Shown: positions 1 to 7,249 of the stretch, in pieces
Layout of the letters: each line of letters opens with the position of its first letter
How positions within the stretch are numbered: the first letter of the stretch is position 1
From: Gallionella sp.
Lineage (GTDB): Bacteria > Pseudomonadota > Gammaproteobacteria > Burkholderiales > Gallionellaceae
Direction of reading: 5' to 3'
NCBI GenBank assembly: GCA_004298605.1
Contig: SCPW01000210.1
Location: forward strand, 1 to 8,773
DNA length: 8,773 nucleotides
The notes under the pieces: generated by a model
What the model was told of the DNA's origin: nothing
What the model saw: the letters and a program-made list of their open reading frames with translations, nothing else
Database searches by the model: none
Translations under genes and position numbers: made by a program

Positions 1-702
<702 letters not shown>

Positions 703-786
703 TTTATCGCCTCGGGTGCGCGGAGCAGGCGCAAGCCCACGCGCGGACACTTCGGCGGGCTGCATCCACCCTGCAACATCCTGTTT

Positions 787-1710
787 TTAATGCGGATTGG
801 ACGCGGTCGCCGCCGGAGGGTTGCTGCGGATAAAATCGAGCCCCGGTTTGCCGTGCCAGTAGCCGTTGCAGGATGCTTCCGGCATCAGCTTTTCGATCTG
901 CGCCAGTGCTTGCGCGGGTGACAGGCGCTGTTCCATGCAATCGCGGAACAGTTGCAGAATTTCGATGGTGTGCTCGCCCTGCGGGCTGACCCTGACCACA
1001 TCGACGCCCGCGCTTTTCAGGGTATCCAGTTCGCCGATCAGGTTGTACACCAGCGCCGATTGGGTCTGGATGCCGTTCAGGTTCAGGAAGGGCTGACCTT
1101 CGCGGGTTTTCAGGGTGAGGCCGTCCTTGTAATCGAGGCATTTGAACTGGCAGTCATCCTTCTGCAAATTATGGTGGCGCGCGGTGAAGCAGCGTGCGGA
1201 GAAGGCCAGCGGCAAACGCCCATAAGCGAACACTTCCGTCTCCGGTTTGTGCTGGCAGTTGTCCAGCAGCGTGGCGAGCGTCTCGCGGGACATTTCCACC
1301 GGCATCACCCAGCGTGTCGCGCCCAGCCCGGCAAGCATGTCCAACGTTTGCGGGTTATAAACGTTCAGCGTCAAGCCCGCCACGAACGGAACTTTGTTCG
1401 CAACCAGGCGCACGGCGCCCATGTCGTTGGCTTCCACCTTGAATTTTTCGTTGCCGGTGATCCGGCGCAAGGTCTTGAGATCGGATTCGGACTCGATCAG
1501 GGTTTGTGTCGAGAGCACCACTTCCTTGCCGGCCTCGGCAAGCTTTTCGGCAACGCTCAGATAATCCTGAAAACGCAACAGGTAGCGGCGCGAACAGACG
1601 GTTTCGCCGACGTAAACAATGTCCACCGATGAGGCAGCCACCTCATCGTAAAATTTGAACATGGAGTCGCGATCCCAGTAGTAGAGGATGGGGCCAAGAG
1701 CTAATTTCAT
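787..1710 (-). CDS. ubiV: UbiV, U32-family protein of O2-independent ubiquinone biosynthesis
   Basis: UbiV works with UbiU as a heterodimer that hydroxylates the ubiquinone ring without oxygen, probably using prephenate as the oxygen donor (knowledge of the E. coli system). The 307-residue protein begins MKLALGPILYYWDRD and has the U32 peptidase-like fold signature VYVGETVCSRR. Four cysteines that should hold a [4Fe-4S] cluster are at residues 39, 174, 187 and 191. The intervals 174-187-191 (13 and 4) equal those I recall for E. coli UbiV (C39, C180, C193, C197). The ATG at 1708-1710 has a weak GGAAA upstream. The gene lies 80 bp downstream of ubiU on the same strand, and a palindromic repeat fills that gap. 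It is most likely the last gene of the radical SAM-ubiU-ubiV transcript. The alternative label, a generic U32 peptidase YhbV, refers to the same family; no protease function is implied. Confidence 0.93.
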   Translation of the reverse strand: MKLALGPILYYWDRDSMFKFYDEVAASSVDIVYVGETVCSRRYLLRFQDYLSVAEKLAEAGKEVVLSTQTLIESESDLKTLRRITGNEKFKVEANDMGAVRLVANKVPFVAGLTLNVYNPQTLDMLAGLGATRWVMPVEMSRETLATLLDNCQHKPETEVFAYGRLPLAFSARCFTARHHNLQKDDCQFKCLDYKDGLTLKTREGQPFLNLNGIQTQSALVYNLIGELDTLKSAGVDVVRVSPQGEHTIEILQLFRDCMEQRLSPAQALAQIEKLMPEASCNGYWHGKPGLDFIRSNPPAATASNPH

Positions 1711-1737
1711 TGTTTTTCCAATTCTATTTCAAAGGCT

Positions 1738-1762
1738 GGGGCGCGATGAATCGCGCCCCTAC
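1738..1762. repeat. Short palindromic intergenic repeat, copy 1 (between ubiU and ubiV)
   Basis: Arms GGGGCGCGAT and ATCGCGCCCC are separated by two bases and followed by TAC. The same element, with arms GGGCGCGAT/ATCGCGCCCC and the same trailing CTAC, occurs at 6044-6067, and a variant in the opposite orientation lies at 5997-6020. On the mRNA it would form a strong hairpin between ubiU and ubiV. It has no U-run, so it could act as a processing or stabilising element rather than a terminator. This last point is inference. Confidence 0.85.
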
Positions 1763-1790
1763 AATATTCACCATCGTTCGGGAGATGGAA

Positions 1791-2810
1791 TTATTTCCAG
1801 GGGCGATAGTAGGCGCCGAGCGTATGTTGCTGCCCTTCGGAGATATTGCCCAGATCTGCCATCCACGCGGGTTTGACAGAATAGGCTTGAGCGTTGCGAT
1901 TGCAGCTATCTATCGCTTCGCGCCAAACTTTGGTGACTTGCCCAACGTAGGCGGGGCTGCGCTGGCGACCCTCGATCTTGATCGCGGCAATGCCGAGGCG
2001 CTTCAGTTCCGGCAATAGCTCCAGGGTATTCAGGCTGGTCGGCTCTTCGATGGCGTAGTAGGTTTCTCCGGCCACATCGAACCGTCCCTTGCACAGTGTC
2101 GGGTAACCGGCGTTTTCGTCTTCGCCGTAGCGGTCGATGAGAATGCCGTTGAGACGAGATTCCAGACCCTTGGCGGTTTGCTGCCAGCGCACCGCTTTGG
2201 GCGGCGAGCACACGCCGCAGGTATTGGGGGATTCGCCGGTCGCATAAGATGACAGGGAGCAGCGCCCTTCCACCATGACGCACAGGCCGCCGAAGCCGAA
2301 CAGCTCGATTTCCACCTTGGTGTGCGTCATTAATTGTTCGACTTGTGCCAGCGCCAGCACACGCGGCAATACGGCGCGCTGGATGCCGAACATTTCATGG
2401 TAGAAATTGATCGCCTCGTGGTTGGTGGCCGAACCCTGCACCGAAAGATGCAGGCGCAGATTGGGGTGGTTCTTTGTGGCATATTGCATCAATCCGGGAT
2501 CGGCCAGAATCACCGCGTCGATACCGATGTCGGCCGCGTTATCAATCGCCTTGGTCCAGCGTTGCCAGCCGCTGGCTTGAGGAAAAGTATTCAAAGCCAG
2601 CAATACTTTTTTGCCTTTTGCGTGTGCGTAACGCACACCTTCCCTGGCGTTGGTGAGATCGAAATTCAAGCCGGCAAAATTGCGCGCGTTGGTGTCGTCG
2701 CGGAAACCCATATAAACACAGTCAGCGCCGTTGTCTATGGCCGTTTTTAGAGCGGGCAGGCTGCCCGCCGGGCAAACCAGATCCATTTTTTTAGTTGTGT
2801 CAGGCTGCAT
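1791..2810 (-). CDS. ubiU: UbiU, U32-family protein of O2-independent ubiquinone biosynthesis
   Basis: UbiU is the partner of UbiV in anaerobic ubiquinone ring hydroxylation. The chosen start gives 339 residues, beginning MQPDTTKKMDLVCPAG. It is preferred because GAGGAG sits 7 nt upstream; the longer open frame to 3014 would lie inside the radical SAM gene, and the internal ATG at 2786 (MDLVCPAG, the E. coli-like start) has no ribosome site. Counted from that internal Met, the cluster cysteines fall at 169, 176, 193 and 232, the positions I recall for E. coli UbiU; from the start used here they are 177, 184, 201 and 240. The U32 signature is seen as LFGFGGLCVMVEGRCSLSSY. The block MGFRDDTNARNFAGLNF matches the UbiU (YhbU) subgroup. 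The start overlaps the end of the radical SAM gene by 11 nt, implying co-transcription and probably coupled translation. Confidence 0.94.
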   Translation of the reverse strand: MQPDTTKKMDLVCPAGSLPALKTAIDNGADCVYMGFRDDTNARNFAGLNFDLTNAREGVRYAHAKGKKVLLALNTFPQASGWQRWTKAIDNAADIGIDAVILADPGLMQYATKNHPNLRLHLSVQGSATNHEAINFYHEMFGIQRAVLPRVLALAQVEQLMTHTKVEIELFGFGGLCVMVEGRCSLSSYATGESPNTCGVCSPPKAVRWQQTAKGLESRLNGILIDRYGEDENAGYPTLCKGRFDVAGETYYAIEEPTSLNTLELLPELKRLGIAAIKIEGRQRSPAYVGQVTKVWREAIDSCNRNAQAYSVKPAWMADLGNISEGQQHTLGAYYRPWK

Positions 2811-3873
2811 CTCGTAGCTCCTCGTTAATGTGAGACTCGCGAAGCGATTCGTTTGCCCCCTCGCCCGCTTGCGGGAGAGGGTTGGGGTGAGGGAAACGGG
2901 CATGGCAGGTTTCATTATCAGAGGCGGCAACTCTGTCATGCCCGTTAATCCATGCCATTCCTGCCGAATGCCCCTGGCGGTGGCCGCGCCGCGCCAGTTC
3001 CTGTTCGATGCCATTCAGCACGTTCCATTTTTGCGAGCACCACTCCGGCGCCAGCAGAATATCTTTTGAAGCGGTTCCGGTGACGCGGTGAAACACGATG
3101 TGCTCCGGCGTGCGCTCGATCAGGTCGGCGGCGGCGCGGATATAGTCCTCGCGTGTCATCGGCTGGTATTCGCCGCGCCGCCACTGATTGGCGAGCACGG
3201 TCTGTTTCACCACGTGCAGCGGGTGAAGTTTCAAGCCATCGACCCCGATGTCCAGCACGATGTCGAGGCTGGTGTGGTAGTGGGATTCGTCTTCCCCCGG
3301 CAGCCCGAGTATCAGGTGGGTGCATAAGGGGATGCCGCGCCGCCGCGCCTCGATCGCCACGTCCCGGTATTCTTTCAGACCATGGCCGCGGTTCACTTTG
3401 CGCAGCGTCTCGTCGAAGGCCGATTGCAGGCCCAGTTCGAGCCACACGATGCGGCCTTCGTCGCGGTAGCGCGCGAGCAGATCCAGCACATCGTTGCGCA
3501 CGCAATCCGGGCGTGTGCCGACGGCAAGGCCGACGATGTCATGTTGGGTCATGGCCTGGCGATAGAGCACATCCAGTTCCGCGACGTCCGCATAGGTGTT
3601 GGTATACGCCTGGAAATAGGCGAGAAATTTCTTCGCGCGCGTCCGCTTGCCGATGGCGCGCCGCCCGCTGTCGAGTTGCGCACCTAGGGGTTTGGGTTGC
3701 TTGATATTGGGGTTGAACGAGCTGTTGTTGCAAAAAGTGCAGCCGCCGATGCCCTTCGATCCGTCCCGGTTGGGGCAGGTAAAACCGGCATCCAGCGCGA
3801 TTTTGTGTATCCGTTCGCCGTGCTGCTGGAGCAGGTGCTGGCCGAAGGTGTTGATGTAGTCAGAGAGTGCCAT
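2800..3873 (-). CDS. yhcC: YhcC-type (TIGR01212) radical SAM protein with an unusual C-terminal tail
   Basis: This is a member of the YhcC/YtqA radical SAM family, whose reaction is not firmly known to me. The ATG at 3871-3873 gives 357 residues starting MALSDYINTFG, which matches family N-termini; an in-frame GTG at 3897 would add eight residues. The cluster motif is the wide-spaced C-x11-C-x2-C at residues 33, 45 and 48 (CPNRDGSKGIGGCTFC). Further family blocks are ELGLQSAFDETLRKVNRGH (about 146-164), LILGLPGE (187-194) and HRVTGTASKDILLAPEWCSQKW (262-283). The normal family end lies near residue 301 (QELARRGHRQG). The rest is a tail read through a dispersed repeat (FPHPNPLPQAGEG) and then through the ubiU ribosome site. 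The gene overlaps ubiU by 11 nt. Co-transcription suggests a link to anaerobic ubiquinone synthesis or another oxygen-poor function, but that is inference. Confidence 0.92.
   Translation of the reverse strand: MALSDYINTFGQHLLQQHGERIHKIALDAGFTCPNRDGSKGIGGCTFCNNSSFNPNIKQPKPLGAQLDSGRRAIGKRTRAKKFLAYFQAYTNTYADVAELDVLYRQAMTQHDIVGLAVGTRPDCVRNDVLDLLARYRDEGRIVWLELGLQSAFDETLRKVNRGHGLKEYRDVAIEARRRGIPLCTHLILGLPGEDESHYHTSLDIVLDIGVDGLKLHPLHVVKQTVLANQWRRGEYQPMTREDYIRAAADLIERTPEHIVFHRVTGTASKDILLAPEWCSQKWNVLNGIEQELARRGHRQGHSAGMAWINGHDRVAASDNETCHARFPHPNPLPQAGEGANESLRESHINEELRDAA
2818..2823 (-). promoter_or_regulatory. Ribosome binding site of ubiU (GAGGAG)
   Basis: On the - strand GAGGAG ends 7 nt before the ATG at 2808-2810. 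It decides the ubiU start and lies inside the last codons (Glu-Glu) of the upstream radical SAM gene, so ribosomes finishing that gene pass over it. Confidence 0.75.
2855..2893. repeat. Dispersed GC-rich intergenic repeat embedded in the radical SAM gene
   Basis: The + strand reads from GCCCCCTCGCCC through GCTTGCGGGAGAGGG to TTGGGGTGAGGG. I recognise it from memory as the sequence, common between genes in proteobacterial genomes, that translates to strings such as PHPNPLPQAGEG. It has an internal short dyad (CCCGC TT GCGGG). Here it lies within an open reading frame and supplies about a dozen codons of the C-terminal tail. No second copy is present in the window, so its dispersed nature rests on recall. 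Confidence 0.65.
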
Positions 3874-3971
3874 AGTTAAGGGTGCGGAGGTTAACACGCC
3901 CCGATATTGCGTTCAACTGTGACGGGGTAATGGTTATCCTGAAAGCGCCATTTGCGGGCGCCTGCGAGGCT

Positions 3972-4000
3972 AAAAACCTGCCGCATGGGCGCTGCCCGGC
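3972..4000 (-). terminator. Possible intrinsic terminator after the YhcH-family gene
   Basis: Read on the - strand, GCCGGGC, AGC, GCCC, a five-base bulge and GGC form an imperfect hairpin followed by AGG and TTTTT. The hairpin is further enclosed by an exact 8-bp inverted repeat, TGCGAGGC at 3963-3970 and GCCTCGCA at 4012-4019. It lies 29 to 57 nt after the stop of the YhcH-family gene and before the radical SAM operon, where a terminator is expected. The imperfect stem keeps confidence low. Confidence 0.35.
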
Positions 4001-4028
4001 GACCTGCAAACGCCTCGCATTATGCGGG

Positions 4029-4475
4029 CTACACCGCAACCTTGAAAATCACCTTGCGGATATTTCCCTCTCCCACCAGCGGCGCGTGCGCATCCTCAGG
4101 AAAGAAAATGCAGAACGCATCGGGCGGCGTGGCGATCCACGAATCAGGCGCATCGTGGAAGAACCGGATATCCCTCTCCGCGCTGTAATCGCCCACCGGC
4201 TCATGGCAATCGCTCAGCGCCTTCCAACCCATCTCATCCACACCTTCCAACACCAGTTGTATGTCGATGTACTTGCGGTGACATTCCAGCTTGGCCATTT
4301 CGCGTGTCCGCCCCGGCATCTGCTCCACGATGGCGAACAGGTCGTCGCCGATGATGTGATACCGCCCCGGCGCGAGGGATAGCAGGTCGGTGTTGCGGAT
4401 GTATTCGAACGCGCGCGGGAACAGTGGATGCAGTGCGGCGTAGCGGGCGGCGTTGGCGATGGTATCGAGGATCAT
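4029..4475 (-). CDS. YhcH/YjgK/YiaL family protein (DUF386, cupin-like)
   Basis: This is a small cytoplasmic cupin-like protein. Family members are tied to sugar catabolism in enterobacteria (YhcH in sialic acid use, YiaL in pentose use), but the exact reaction is not established. The 148 residues from MILDTIANAARY match the usual length of about 150. The conserved block LECHRKYIDIQLVLEG contains Glu64 and His66, and FFPEDAHAP contains His130, which are the likely metal-site residues of the family. An in-frame ATG at 4508 would add 11 residues, but it falls inside the likely -10 box, so the ATG at 4475 is preferred. No sugar transporter, kinase or lyase gene is nearby, so a sialic acid role is not supported here. 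The gene stands alone between the radical SAM operon and a repeat region. Confidence 0.88.
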   Translation of the reverse strand: MILDTIANAARYAALHPLFPRAFEYIRNTDLLSLAPGRYHIIGDDLFAIVEQMPGRTREMAKLECHRKYIDIQLVLEGVDEMGWKALSDCHEPVGDYSAERDIRFFHDAPDSWIATPPDAFCIFFPEDAHAPLVGEGNIRKVIFKVAV

Positions 4476-4503
4476 TGTGGTCGTTTTGAATGTATGTGAA
4501 CAA

Positions 4504-4532
4504 ATCATAGCCGAATACGTGACAGGTTTCAG
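4504..4532 (-). promoter_or_regulatory. Likely sigma-70 promoter of the YhcH-family gene
   Basis: On the - strand CTGAAA (4527-4532) and TATGAT (4504-4509) are separated by 17 nt. The -10 box differs from consensus at one base. Transcription would begin near 4497, leaving about 22 nt before the ATG at 4475. Confidence 0.5.
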
Positions 4533-4608
4533 TGATTTGGTCGCGAAGCTGTTCTATGAAACATGCAGGTTATCGTCGCGCAATGCCACTTTTCCATAAA
4601 TCATTACA

Positions 4609-4678
4609 TCCGTTCACCCTGAGGCATCGAAGGGTAAAGCAGCGCACAGATTGGGTTCGATACATCAGGCCGAACGGA
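4609..4678. repeat. Degenerate 70-bp inverted repeat (small MITE-like element)
   Basis: The left arm TCCGTTCACCCTGAGGCATC (continuing GAAGGG) pairs with the right arm, whose reverse complement reads TCCGTTCGGCCTGATGTATC (continuing GAACCC). Blocks TCCGTTC, CCTGA and ATCGAA match exactly; the positions between them differ. I recognise the arms from memory as the dispersed CCGTTCGCCCTGAG...TCGAAGG family found between genes in many bacteria. It lies in the 228-bp gap between the YhcH-family gene and the TauE/SafE gene, which otherwise holds only the promoter above. Confidence 0.75.
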
Positions 4679-4703
4679 GTATGTGCCAAGTATTATGGAA
4701 ACA

Positions 4704-5503
4704 TCAATATGCCAGCACCTTCCACAACATCTTCGTCGCCAGAACAAACAGCAACACGGCAAAACCCCGCCTCAGTATTTTGAGCGGCAGGCGGTGGGCG
4801 GCTTTTGCGCCGAGGTGGGTAGTGAAGATGCTGCCTGCGGCGAGCGTGAATAGCGCGGGAAGATAGACAAAGCCCAGCGTTCCGGCGGGTAGTGTGTGGA
4901 GCGTCATGCCGGTGGCGATATAGCCGATGGTGCCGCCGATTGCGATAGGCAGACCGAGCGCGGCCGAGGTTCCGATGGCCTGCCTGAGCGGGATGTTGTG
5001 GTGCAGCATGAAGGGTACGCTGATGACGCCGCCGCCGATGGAGACCAGGCTGCTGATAACGCCGATACCGGTGCCGGCCAGCGTCATACCCGCGCGCCCG
5101 GGCAGTTGCCGCGCAGGCTTGGGTTTGAGGTTGAGCAGCATTTGCGCGGCGGAAAAATAGACGAACAGCGCGAAAAAAATCGTCAGGTAAAACGGGGCGA
5201 TGTGGCTGGCCAAAAAAGTGCCCAGCAACGCGCCCAGCAGCAAACCTGGGGTGATGCTGCGCACGATGTGCAGGTTTACCGCACCATGCGCATGATGTGC
5301 ATACGCACTGTAGGAAGCGCTGAAAAGAATCGCGGCCATCGCCGTGCCCAGCGCGAGATGCAGGTTATGTTGCGCGGTGAGCTGTTGCGCGTCGAACAGA
5401 AAACTCAGCACCGGCACCAGCACCAGCCCGCCGCCGATGCCGAACAATCCGGCGAAGAAGCCGACGAATGCGCCGAGCGCCAAATAGCTGGCGTACCATT
5501 CCA

Positions 5504-5504
<1 letters not shown>
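4704..5504 (-). CDS. TauE/SafE-family membrane protein (probable sulfite or organosulfur anion exporter)
   Basis: This is an inner-membrane protein of the TauE/SafE (DUF81) family, whose members are proposed to export sulfite, sulfoacetate or related anions. The 266 residues are strongly hydrophobic and look like about eight membrane segments. Two internal repeats carry the family glycine motif: GLFGIGGGLVLVP (residues 19-31) and SLVSIGGGVISVP (152-164). The ATG at 5502-5504 shares its A with the TGA of the EVE-domain gene (TGATG), which supports this start and translational coupling. An in-frame GTG at 5540 would lie inside the EVE gene. There is no sulfur-metabolism gene in the window, so the substrate cannot be named. 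The end is followed by the repeat-rich 4609-4703 stretch without a clear terminator. Confidence 0.9.
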
Positions 5505-5968
<464 letters not shown>

Positions 5969-5996
5969 ATAATTGTTCCGTTTTCTGATCAATATC

Positions 5997-6067
5997 GTAG
6001 GGGCGCAATTCATTGCGCCCTGATCTATCTATGACCAGCAAAAGGGCGCGATGAATCGCGCCCCTAC
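5997..6067. repeat. Paired palindromic repeat (two inverted copies) upstream of the EVE-domain gene
   Basis: Copy A (5997-6020) starts GTAGGGGCGCAAT and ends ATTGCGCCC. Copy B (6044-6067) starts GGGCGCGAT and ends ATCGCGCCCCTAC. Each copy is itself a palindrome and the two face each other, so GTAGGGGCGC at one edge and GCGCCCCTAC at the other make terminal inverted repeats around a 23-bp spacer. Copy B is nearly identical to the single element at 1738-1762. The arrangement resembles a REP doublet (BIME) or a small non-autonomous element. Confidence 0.85.
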
Positions 6068-6093
6068 AGAGAAATTTAATGGCGCTATCCACT

Positions 6094-6122
6094 AAAAAAA
6101 GTGCGACCCGAAAAGGTCGCAC
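6094..6122 (-). terminator. Intrinsic terminator downstream of 6S RNA
   Basis: On the - strand GTGCGACC, loop TTTTCG, GGTCGCAC is followed directly by seven T. The stem is a perfect 8 bp. It lies just past the 3' end of the 6S RNA and should stop the zapA-6S transcript before the EVE gene. Confidence 0.92.
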
Positions 6123-6127
6123 TGAAA

Positions 6128-6318
6128 TGAAGCCCCCCGCCTGTGCCGTTGACCCAGCATCTTGAACCTGGGTTCAAGAGGGTCGCTTCCAGGTTACATC
6201 AGGTATATCCGCCAGATTGGGGACACGCACAACAGTAACATTAAAGGCCGCGACCTTAAGCAAAGCTTATTGGTTCAAAGAATATATGGGTCTGACGAAC
6301 ACCGCAGGGGACAAACTA
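6128..6318 (-). ncRNA. ssrS: 6S RNA (regulator of sigma-70 RNA polymerase); ends approximate
   Basis: 6S RNA mimics an open promoter and binds housekeeping RNA polymerase in stationary phase. Its gene directly after zapA is the classic proteobacterial position. The - strand sequence carries CTTGAACCCAGGTTCAAG and then CAACGGCACAGGCGGGG, resembling the 3' half of E. coli 6S RNA. The ends pair over a long distance: CCCCCCGC (6133-6140) with GCAGGGGA (6304-6311, including two G-U pairs), GTGCC (6143-6147) with AACAC (6298-6302, two G-U pairs), and GACCC (6151-6155) with GGGTC (6288-6292). A stable local hairpin, CTTGAAC (6161-6167) with GTTCAAG (6172-6178), marks the 3' arm. The length of about 190 nt is normal. 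The exact ends were set from these pairings, and the 5' end may overlap the zapA stop codon. A promoter for it was not clearly seen; it may be made partly by processing of the zapA transcript. Confidence 0.88.
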
Positions 6319-6627
6319 AAACAGAGAATCTTGTTCGGCTAATGCTTCATCAATCGCTGCCTGCATACGATCCATTCTACGCTTAAAGTCGGCAAGGTCA
6401 AACCCGCGTCCGACTTTTACGGAGAGCAGTTCATGTGTAATGTTGAGTGCGGCCATCAGGGCGATGCGTTCGACGCTGGCGATCTTGCCGGCATCGCGGA
6501 TCTCGCGCATTTTTTTGTCCAGATAGGCCACCGCGTCGAGCAGTTCGCCGCGCTCTTCTTCGGGGCAGGCGACACGCAATTCCCGGTCGAGCAACTTGAT
6601 GTCCAAGGTTTTGATCGCGGCGCTCAT
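6316..6627 (-). CDS. zapA: Cell division protein ZapA
   Basis: ZapA is a small cytoplasmic protein that bundles FtsZ filaments at the division ring. The 103 residues begin MSAAIKTLDIKLLDRELRVACPEEER, the typical globular head, followed by DAVAYLDKKMREIRD and a C-terminal helix likely to form the coiled coil (MAALNITHELLSVK, then RMDRMQAAIDEALAEQ). The length matches the family. The ATG at 6625-6627 overlaps the TGA of the upstream coiled-coil gene as ATGA, so translation is probably coupled. 6S RNA follows immediately downstream. Confidence 0.95.
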   Translation of the reverse strand: MSAAIKTLDIKLLDRELRVACPEEERGELLDAVAYLDKKMREIRDAGKIASVERIALMAALNITHELLSVKVGRGFDLADFKRRMDRMQAAIDEALAEQDSLF

Positions 6628-6824
6628 GATTGCTCTTCGGGAAGGTTGGTCAACAGCTTTTCCAGGCGCGCCTTCGCGCTGTCCATCTTGTCGGTGTATT
6701 GCCGGTTGCTGCTGAGCGCGTGCGCCAGTTCCTGGCGCAGTTGATGATTCTCCGCACGCAGCTTGCCGCTCATCTGTATCAACTGCGCAAGTTTGTTTTC
6801 CAGCATGTTCAATTCGTTTTCCAT
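6624..6824 (-). CDS. Small coiled-coil protein, TIGR02449/ZapB-like
   Basis: The 66-residue protein starts MENELNMLENKLAQLIQMSG and is almost wholly a predicted coiled coil, with leucine and hydrophobic heptads through LRAENHQLRQELAHAL. It resembles the TIGR02449 family that sits directly before zapA in beta- and gammaproteobacteria and is often labelled ZapB-like; a role with ZapA at the division site is inferred from position. An in-frame TTG at 6860 would add 12 residues, but it overlaps the promoter. No ribosome site precedes the ATG at 6824, and the likely -10 box ends only 6 nt before it. A Met at 6806 is an alternative start. Confidence 0.85.
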   Translation of the reverse strand: MENELNMLENKLAQLIQMSGKLRAENHQLRQELAHALSSNRQYTDKMDSAKARLEKLLTNLPEEQS

Positions 6825-6830
6825 GCGCTG

Positions 6831-6860
6831 ACTATAGTTTGAAAAGTGTTGACAAGTCAA
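6831..6860 (-). promoter_or_regulatory. Sigma-70 promoter of the coiled-coil gene-zapA-6S transcript
   Basis: On the - strand TTGACT (6855-6860) and TATAGT (6831-6836) are separated by 18 nt; each matches consensus at five of six bases. The -10 box ends 6 nt before the ATG at 6824, so transcription would begin at or next to the A of the start codon. Confidence 0.6.
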
Positions 6861-6896
6861 ACGCTAAGCCGGGGCTTTGAAAGCGATTTGTAATTT

Positions 6897-6925
6897 TTGG
6901 CGGGCGCGTCACGCCTGTGTTAAAG
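6897..6925 (+). promoter_or_regulatory. Tentative promoter of the riboswitch-btuB transcript
   Basis: TTGGCG (6897-6902) and TTAAAG (6920-6925) are spaced 17 nt apart and lie just upstream of the riboswitch. Both boxes are imperfect. It is divergent from the promoter of the zapA operon. Confidence 0.35.
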
Positions 6926-6937
6926 TGCGCGCCGCTT

Positions 6938-7110
6938 TGAGGTTCCCGTCTGCCATGCAGACGGGTTAAACGGGAAACAGGTGAGGGATCAATTCCTTAA
7001 GCCTGTGCTGCCCCCGCAACGGTAAGCGAGTGCGGATTTGCCAATATGCCACTGTGAGCGATCATGGGAAGGCGGCAAATCAAGACTTGCGAGCCCGGAG
7101 ACCGGCCTGA
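6938..7110 (+). ncRNA. Cobalamin (B12) riboswitch
   Basis: The element binds adenosylcobalamin or a related cobamide in the 5' leader and lowers btuB expression when B12 is plentiful. The conserved core is visible in order: GGTTCCCGTCTG, a short hairpin, CGGGAAACAGGTG, GCTGCCCCCGCAACGGTAA (7008-7025), GCCACTGTG, ATGGGAAGGCGG, and the B12 box GCCCGGAGACCGGCC (7093-7107). It is followed after about 150 nt by btuB, the usual partner. The boundaries are approximate. Confidence 0.95.
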
Positions 7111-7166
7111 GAGCGAATGAACAGGAGATGCTGCGGGCGGCGCATCGGAATAATATCGGACGGCAA

Positions 7167-7249
7167 CCCCGTTCATATTCTGTCTTTCCTCCCCCATGCA
7201 TTTCCTGATTTTTTAACGTTCCAACGGGGACGCTTGGAACCTTTCGGGA
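7167..7249 (+). promoter_or_regulatory. Possible riboswitch expression platform and btuB ribosome site
   Basis: GTTCCAA (7218-7224) pairs with TTGGAAC (7234-7240) as a hairpin 4 nt before the ribosome site CGGGAG (7244-7249), which lies 9 nt before the ATG. CCCCGTT (7167-7173) is exactly complementary to AACGGGG (7223-7229), and this pairing would disrupt the hairpin. There is no U-run after either structure, so control by ribosome access is more likely than termination. The pairings are seen; the switching role is inferred. Confidence 0.4.

Noticed and set aside
703..786. Possible bidirectional terminator between thiC and ubiV
   Set aside because: There is a T-run near 784-788, but I found only short broken dyads before it.
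952..1632. Long + strand open frame opposite ubiV
   Set aside because: It is a shadow of ubiV in GC-rich DNA; the - strand frame has all UbiV cysteines and motifs.
3874..3935. FNR-like site upstream of the radical SAM gene (TTGAACGCAATATC on the - strand)
   Set aside because: Only one half resembles TTGAT-N4-ATCAA; about six of ten bases match, which is not enough to claim oxygen regulation. The nearby promoter-like boxes are also poor.
4532..4783. Small + strand frame in the gap between the YhcH-family and exporter genes
   Set aside because: It runs through the degenerate inverted repeat and into the exporter gene, and has no ribosome site.
7128..7208. A 26-codon open frame (MLRAAHRNN...) between the riboswitch and btuB, with AGGAG just before the ATG
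   Set aside because: The AGGAG abuts the ATG, too close for efficient use, and the stretch is better explained as the expression platform. No recognisable peptide is encoded.
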